DNA of 64,000 bases from Clostridia bacterium (GTDB lineage Bacteria; Bacillota; Clostridia; TANB77; UBA1234). Location of the stretch: the NCBI GenBank assembly GCA_900765095.1, contig CAAFRB010000012.1, positions 83,896 to 147,895 of the forward strand, in the 5' to 3' direction. The translations under genes and the position numbers were made by a program. Shown piece after piece: positions 60,535-64,000 of this stretch (positions are counted from its first letter, which is position 1; each line of letters begins with the position of its first letter). The notes beneath the pieces were generated by a model that had not been told where the DNA came from, did not search any database, and worked only from the letters and a program-made list of their open reading frames with translations.

Positions 60535-60565
60535 ATGGATCAGAAAATTTGATTTTCTGATCCAT
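60535..60565 (-). terminator. Hairpin between the surface-protein gene and the glucan synthase gene
   Basis: ATGGATCAGAAAAT and ATTTTCTGATCCAT form a perfect 14-bp stem with a 3-base loop. The sequence is symmetrical and can stop transcription from the upstream gene. Confidence 0.75.
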
Positions 60566-60583
60566 CTAATTCAATAAATCTTA

Positions 60584-63500
60584 TTAATTTAATACCGAGA
60601 AAGGTCCTTTTCTCTTACATGTATAACATGTATTTGTCGAGCTATTCAAAGAATGTGATCCAACATTAGACTTTGCCGTACAGCCTGCAACTGTACAAGC
60701 GTGCCAGTGTTGAGATTTATTTGATGACCATACTTTTGAATATGTATGTGTCGTCAGCTTTGGTATCGTAGCATTTTGAGTAGCACTACATACACTACAT
60801 TGTCTTCTCTTTGTTCCTGTACTAACACAAGTAGCTTTTGTTACTACCCAATAAGCGCCCCAATTGTGTGCCTCTGTATCTTGTTGGTGACATACACTAC
60901 AATACCTTACGTGTTCAGCAGTTGATCCACTACCTGTCCAACTTCCCCATGTATGTCCATTAGCAGCTATTGTTTGTGTGTCTTTTCTTCCACACGCTGT
61001 GCATGTTCTAGTTTTGGTTCCTGTTTCTATACATGTTGGAGACTTAGTTGTTGTGTAACTTCCGTAAGTATGGCTTGCACCTTGAGCGTGTCCACAAACT
61101 GTACATGTTCTTGTGTGAGTGCTACTTCCATTCGAAGACCATGAACCATAAGTATGATTTGCAATAGCGGTTTTTGCAGTGCATCCAGAATTCTTGCAAT
61201 CATGCCAGTGTTGAGTCTGAGTTGCTGACCACACAGTTGCCCAATTATGTCCAAGTTTCTTTATTATAGTATCTGATGTAGCATTACATACACTGCACAC
61301 CTTTCTACTCGTACCATCCTCTGTACAAGTTGCTGCCTTTATCACTGTAGAACTACCAAAACTATGTGATTCGGTTTGTTTTTCATTACATACACTACAA
61401 ACTCTATAGTGTATTGTCGATCCAGAAGTTTTATCATATTTCCAAGCACCCCAAGTATGTCCGTTTGGTGAACCTGTGGTAACTCCACATCTTGAGCAAG
61501 TTTTAGGAAGAACACAAGTTGCAGGATTATAACTATGTCCTAAAGCATTTCCTTCTGTTATTCCGCATCTTGTACACTTCTTTGGTGTTGTACATGTTGC
61601 ATCCTTCCATGCGTGACCCAAAGCATTTCCTTCTGTTATTCCACATCTTGCACATTTCTTAGGTGCTGTACAAGTTGCAGCACTAAAGTTGTGTCCTAAA
61701 GCATATCCCTCCGTAGTTCCACATTTAGTACATGTCTTTGGTGTTGTGCATGTTGCATCTTGCCATGTATGTACGCAAATTGTAATTGCCGAGCCGTTAT
61801 TTTCATCATCAGTGTTATCCACAAACACCTTTGTATTATAATTTTTCTTAGAAGCAGTAACTAAAACATACACATACTTACCTACCATATTCTTTGGCAA
61901 TGTATATGTATTCGATGTTGCACCGCTTATTGCCGTTCCTCCACTTACACCATCTTTCAATGAACTGTACCATTGATATTTTAATGTACAACCTGTTGGT
62001 ACTATTCCCGAAGTATCAACGGTTAAAGTTTTTCCAAATTCATTAGTTCCTGTTATTTTAATACTTCCGTTCATATCTGCATTTTGTATTCTGTAACTTA
62101 CTGTAGTATTTTGTAATTCATAATTGCTTAACTTTGCTCGTCCACCAGTTATGCCAGTTAAAGTCGCTGTTGAAACATAATTCCCTGCATCTATCTCCGA
62201 AGTCCTTTCTATGCTCAAAGTTTCGCCATCAACTCCTGATGTTATTGACACACTAGGTGCTTGTGGATTGCCATTATACGTAAACAATCTTGTCGCTTCC
62301 CACTCTGCCGATACTTTCTTTTTATCTATAGTCCATGTATAAGTCCACACATCATCTGTTCCATCAACCCATTCGTATCTATCTTTATTAATAATCGTCA
62401 CAACAGCCGTTTTGCTACCAGCATCAACCATTGTATTTTCTATTATCGTAAATAATGAAGTATCAAAATTATTTAACTGCAACGTTTGAGTTTTACCATT
62501 GTATGTGTAACTAGATTGTGCTAGCGTAGGTTTTGGCAATTTTATTTTTGGTCTAAATATAGGATATAAAACCACATCATTTTCAGTTCCGATGTTATAC
62601 ACTGTTAATGGCTCTTGCGCTGTCATCTTTGTATTCCAACCCAAAAACTCATAATGTCTTCTGCTTACTCTAGGTGTTAAACTAACAAAAGTATTACAAG
62701 GAACTCGTTGTGTCGTTTCTACTATATCTATTGACTCACCGCCATTAGTATCATACTTATATATTACATTCAATATGACCCTTATATTTTTTGATGCGTT
62801 TCCTATCCTTCCAAAATTATTCTTTACCCAAACTGTATACACACCATTTTCTGTTACTGTAAATTTCGTCGTATAACTATTTGCAGGTTCTGCTATATCA
62901 ACCCAGCTATCTGAACCTGGGACAGAATCTTCGCCAACAGTAACGGCATAAGAAACAATTTTTGCTTTTTTATCTTGTGCTATAACAGACACTTCTGCAC
63001 TTCCTTCTTTATAGTTACATACATAAGAAATAATTTTAGGTGTACTAATATCTGTATCGCCATTGTTACCGCTATTATCTGGCTTTAACTTAACAACCTT
63101 TGTGGTAGAAGCACCATCTTCTTCTGTAGCAATTATTGTACAAGAATCTTTATCATTTACAACATACTCGAAATTTGTTCCATCTGTAGTTGTTGCTCTT
63201 TGACCATCTACAAAAACGCTTAATATTCTTCCACCATAAGTTGGAGTAACTTCTATTTCCAATCTTCCATTATCTCCAACAATCACCTGCACTGTTGGTC
63301 CATTCAATCTTATTGTTCCATTATTATCGTCTGTATCATAGCCTTCTACATATCTACCACTCTTAGCATAAAATACTTTTAACGCAGCATCATACACATA
63401 CACATCCGATTCATTAAAAGTAATAGTATCGCCTGATGACACATTTGAATAACCTTGCCCACTCTTTAATTTGTTATAATCTATAACCGAAAGATCTATA

Positions 63501-63787
63501 ACATATCCGGTAGGAGTATCGTTGTCGTAACTAACAAAATTATCCGGCGGATTCTCTACCTTAACCTTTATAAATCCTTTATTAAGTGTTGATTCATCAA
63601 TACCCGATTTTGCATTTATGGAACGTACCGTAAGCATACCCTTTTTTACTTCTGATAATTCCTGCAAAGCCTTTCCCTTAGAAGCTTCATCTATCGTATT
63701 ACTAGCATTAAAAGATATTGATGCCAATACTATTATCACAATTATCGTTATAATAACTGATATCAATGAAACACCCCTTTTATTCAT
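60584..63787 (-). CDS. Giant prepilin-anchored surface protein with InlB-like and Cys-rich tandem repeats
   Basis: AGGAGGG before the ATG. 1067 residues. Leader MNKRG, then VSLISVIITIIVIIVLASIS, a prepilin signal with Ser at mature position 5. Residues 150-340 look like Ig/Big-type beta domains; 345-410 is a Listeria-Bacteroides (InlB B) repeat (YKYDTNGGESIDIV ... FLGWNTKM); 415-580 resemble MBG-type domains (WTYTWTIDKKKV; VDAGSKTAVVTI). From about 670 to the end runs a Cys-rich array: repeats of the form GHxWxxATCTxPKxCxxCGxTEG followed by variants with HYRVCSVC and HWHDCKNSGC. The many paired CxxC motifs could bind metal or form disulfides. Adhesin-like extracellular role is likely; function unknown. 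Confidence 0.8.
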   Translation of the reverse strand: MNKRGVSLISVIITIIVIIVLASISFNASNTIDEASKGKALQELSEVKKGMLTVRSINAKSGIDESTLNKGFIKVKVENPPDNFVSYDNDTPTGYVIDLSVIDYNKLKSGQGYSNVSSGDTITFNESDVYVYDAALKVFYAKSGRYVEGYDTDDNNGTIRLNGPTVQVIVGDNGRLEIEVTPTYGGRILSVFVDGQRATTTDGTNFEYVVNDKDSCTIIATEEDGASTTKVVKLKPDNSGNNGDTDISTPKIISYVCNYKEGSAEVSVIAQDKKAKIVSYAVTVGEDSVPGSDSWVDIAEPANSYTTKFTVTENGVYTVWVKNNFGRIGNASKNIRVILNVIYKYDTNGGESIDIVETTQRVPCNTFVSLTPRVSRRHYEFLGWNTKMTAQEPLTVYNIGTENDVVLYPIFRPKIKLPKPTLAQSSYTYNGKTQTLQLNNFDTSLFTIIENTMVDAGSKTAVVTIINKDRYEWVDGTDDVWTYTWTIDKKKVSAEWEATRLFTYNGNPQAPSVSITSGVDGETLSIERTSEIDAGNYVSTATLTGITGGRAKLSNYELQNTTVSYRIQNADMNGSIKITGTNEFGKTLTVDTSGIVPTGCTLKYQWYSSLKDGVSGGTAISGATSNTYTLPKNMVGKYVYVLVTASKKNYNTKVFVDNTDDENNGSAITICVHTWQDATCTTPKTCTKCGTTEGYALGHNFSAATCTAPKKCARCGITEGNALGHAWKDATCTTPKKCTRCGITEGNALGHSYNPATCVLPKTCSRCGVTTGSPNGHTWGAWKYDKTSGSTIHYRVCSVCNEKQTESHSFGSSTVIKAATCTEDGTSRKVCSVCNATSDTIIKKLGHNWATVWSATQTQHWHDCKNSGCTAKTAIANHTYGSWSSNGSSTHTRTCTVCGHAQGASHTYGSYTTTKSPTCIETGTKTRTCTACGRKDTQTIAANGHTWGSWTGSGSTAEHVRYCSVCHQQDTEAHNWGAYWVVTKATCVSTGTKRRQCSVCSATQNATIPKLTTHTYSKVWSSNKSQHWHACTVAGCTAKSNVGSHSLNSSTNTCYTCKRKGPFSVLN
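61490..61780. repeat. Tandem repeat block encoding the first four Cys-rich repeats
   Basis: Units of about 78 bp recur four times with high identity, for example CTAAAGCATTTCCTTCTGTT at two sites and the TTTCTTAGGTG/TTCTTTGGTG block at each unit. They encode 26-residue GHxWxxATCTxPKxCxxCG repeats. High DNA identity implies recent duplication and likely length variation between strains. Confidence 0.8.
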
Positions 63788-63828
63788 AACGATCCCTCCT
63801 ATTTTAAAGCATACATATATATAGTTAA

Positions 63829-63834
63829 ATTATA
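63829..63834 (-). promoter_or_regulatory. Probable -10 box of the giant surface-protein gene
   Basis: TATAAT on the minus strand about 40 bp upstream of the ATG; the -35 region (TAGATT at 17 bp) is weak. Confidence 0.45.
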
Positions 63835-63910
63835 CTATTTTTCATATTTTAAATCTATATATTTTTTTCTTTTTCTTTAGATAACAATGGCAGTGCAAGA
63901 ATATACTGGA

Positions 63911-64000
63911 AGCAAGAAAGATGAAAATCGAAGATTTTCATTCTTTCGACCCTCGAGAGTTTTCGACTGAAAGGAAGAAAATCTCTCGCATAGAATAAAG
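63911..64000. repeat. Repeat element running off the window edge
   Basis: GAAAATCGAAGATTTTC forms a short hairpin at 63923-63939. GGAAGAAAATCTCTCGCAT at 63978-63996 matches 36712-36730 with one difference, and the following ATAAAG suggests the TATACAATAGGAAAG unit continues beyond the window. CGAGAGTTTTC and GAAAATCTCTCG (63953-63995) are also inverted. Confidence 0.55.

Noticed and set aside
1..64000. CRISPR arrays, rRNA genes and complete insertion sequences
   Set aside because: No regularly spaced direct repeats, no rRNA sequence and no DDE transposase frame were seen.

Overview
The window reads as a chromosomal segment of a low-GC, Gram-positive Clostridia-type bacterium (Bacillota). It is very AT-rich, uses strong AGGAGG ribosome binding sites, and carries a WalKR-like two-component pair, ricT, hslO, a single-polypeptide PcrA helicase and several prepilin-like proteins with the GVSLI-type N-terminus common in uncultured gut Clostridia. 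No rRNA or species marker is present, so I go no further than class. Almost all genes lie on the minus strand; only one prepilin gene and one broken element gene read forward.

Left half (1-37 kb): housekeeping with accessory islands. 1-3 kb holds a GNAT enzyme, two paralogous tiny membrane proteins, an ASCH gene with a truncated Nudix gene, initiator tRNA-fMet and a degraded group II intron end. 3-13 kb holds hslO, cspA, a YibE/F protein with a C-terminal processing protease, the dprA-yraN-comM DNA-uptake cluster, an orphan prepilin and gyrA. 13.4-19.9 kb is a compact operon joining a split VirB4-like ATPase to Tad-type parts (TadZ/CpaE, CpaF/TadA, a TadB/C-like membrane protein). 20-24.6 kb holds rsmI, trmN6, a ferredoxin, ricT, holB and lepB. 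24.7-36.3 kb holds a prepilin-like protein, walK-walR, an M23 peptidase, two prepilins downstream of pcrA, and an M48 peptidase.

Right half (37-64 kb): a cyclic beta-1,2-glucan synthase-like gene (GT84 plus GH94) is interrupted by an integrative element of about 15.9 kb. The GH94 coding sequence stops at 53.3 kb after the residues GGQYTH and resumes at 37.4 kb with QYTHGAIW. A 5-bp TGGGT core is shared at both junctions, and a TnpX-like large serine recombinase, now frameshifted, lies just inside the left end. The cargo is a seven-gene operon: a CarS-like CDP-lipid synthase, a phosphatidylserine synthase, a phosphatidylserine decarboxylase, a UbiA prenyltransferase, two dikinases built like rifampin phosphotransferase, and a broken GNAT-like gene. 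Together they look like an accessory, archaeal-flavoured polar-lipid pathway. The right arm carries a nuclease-like gene and an AlbA_2/Schlafen-type gene.

The window ends with a 1067-residue prepilin-anchored surface protein with Cys-rich tandem repeats. Intergenic palindromic repeats sharing a GTTTTTATACAATAGGAAAG-like end recur between operons.
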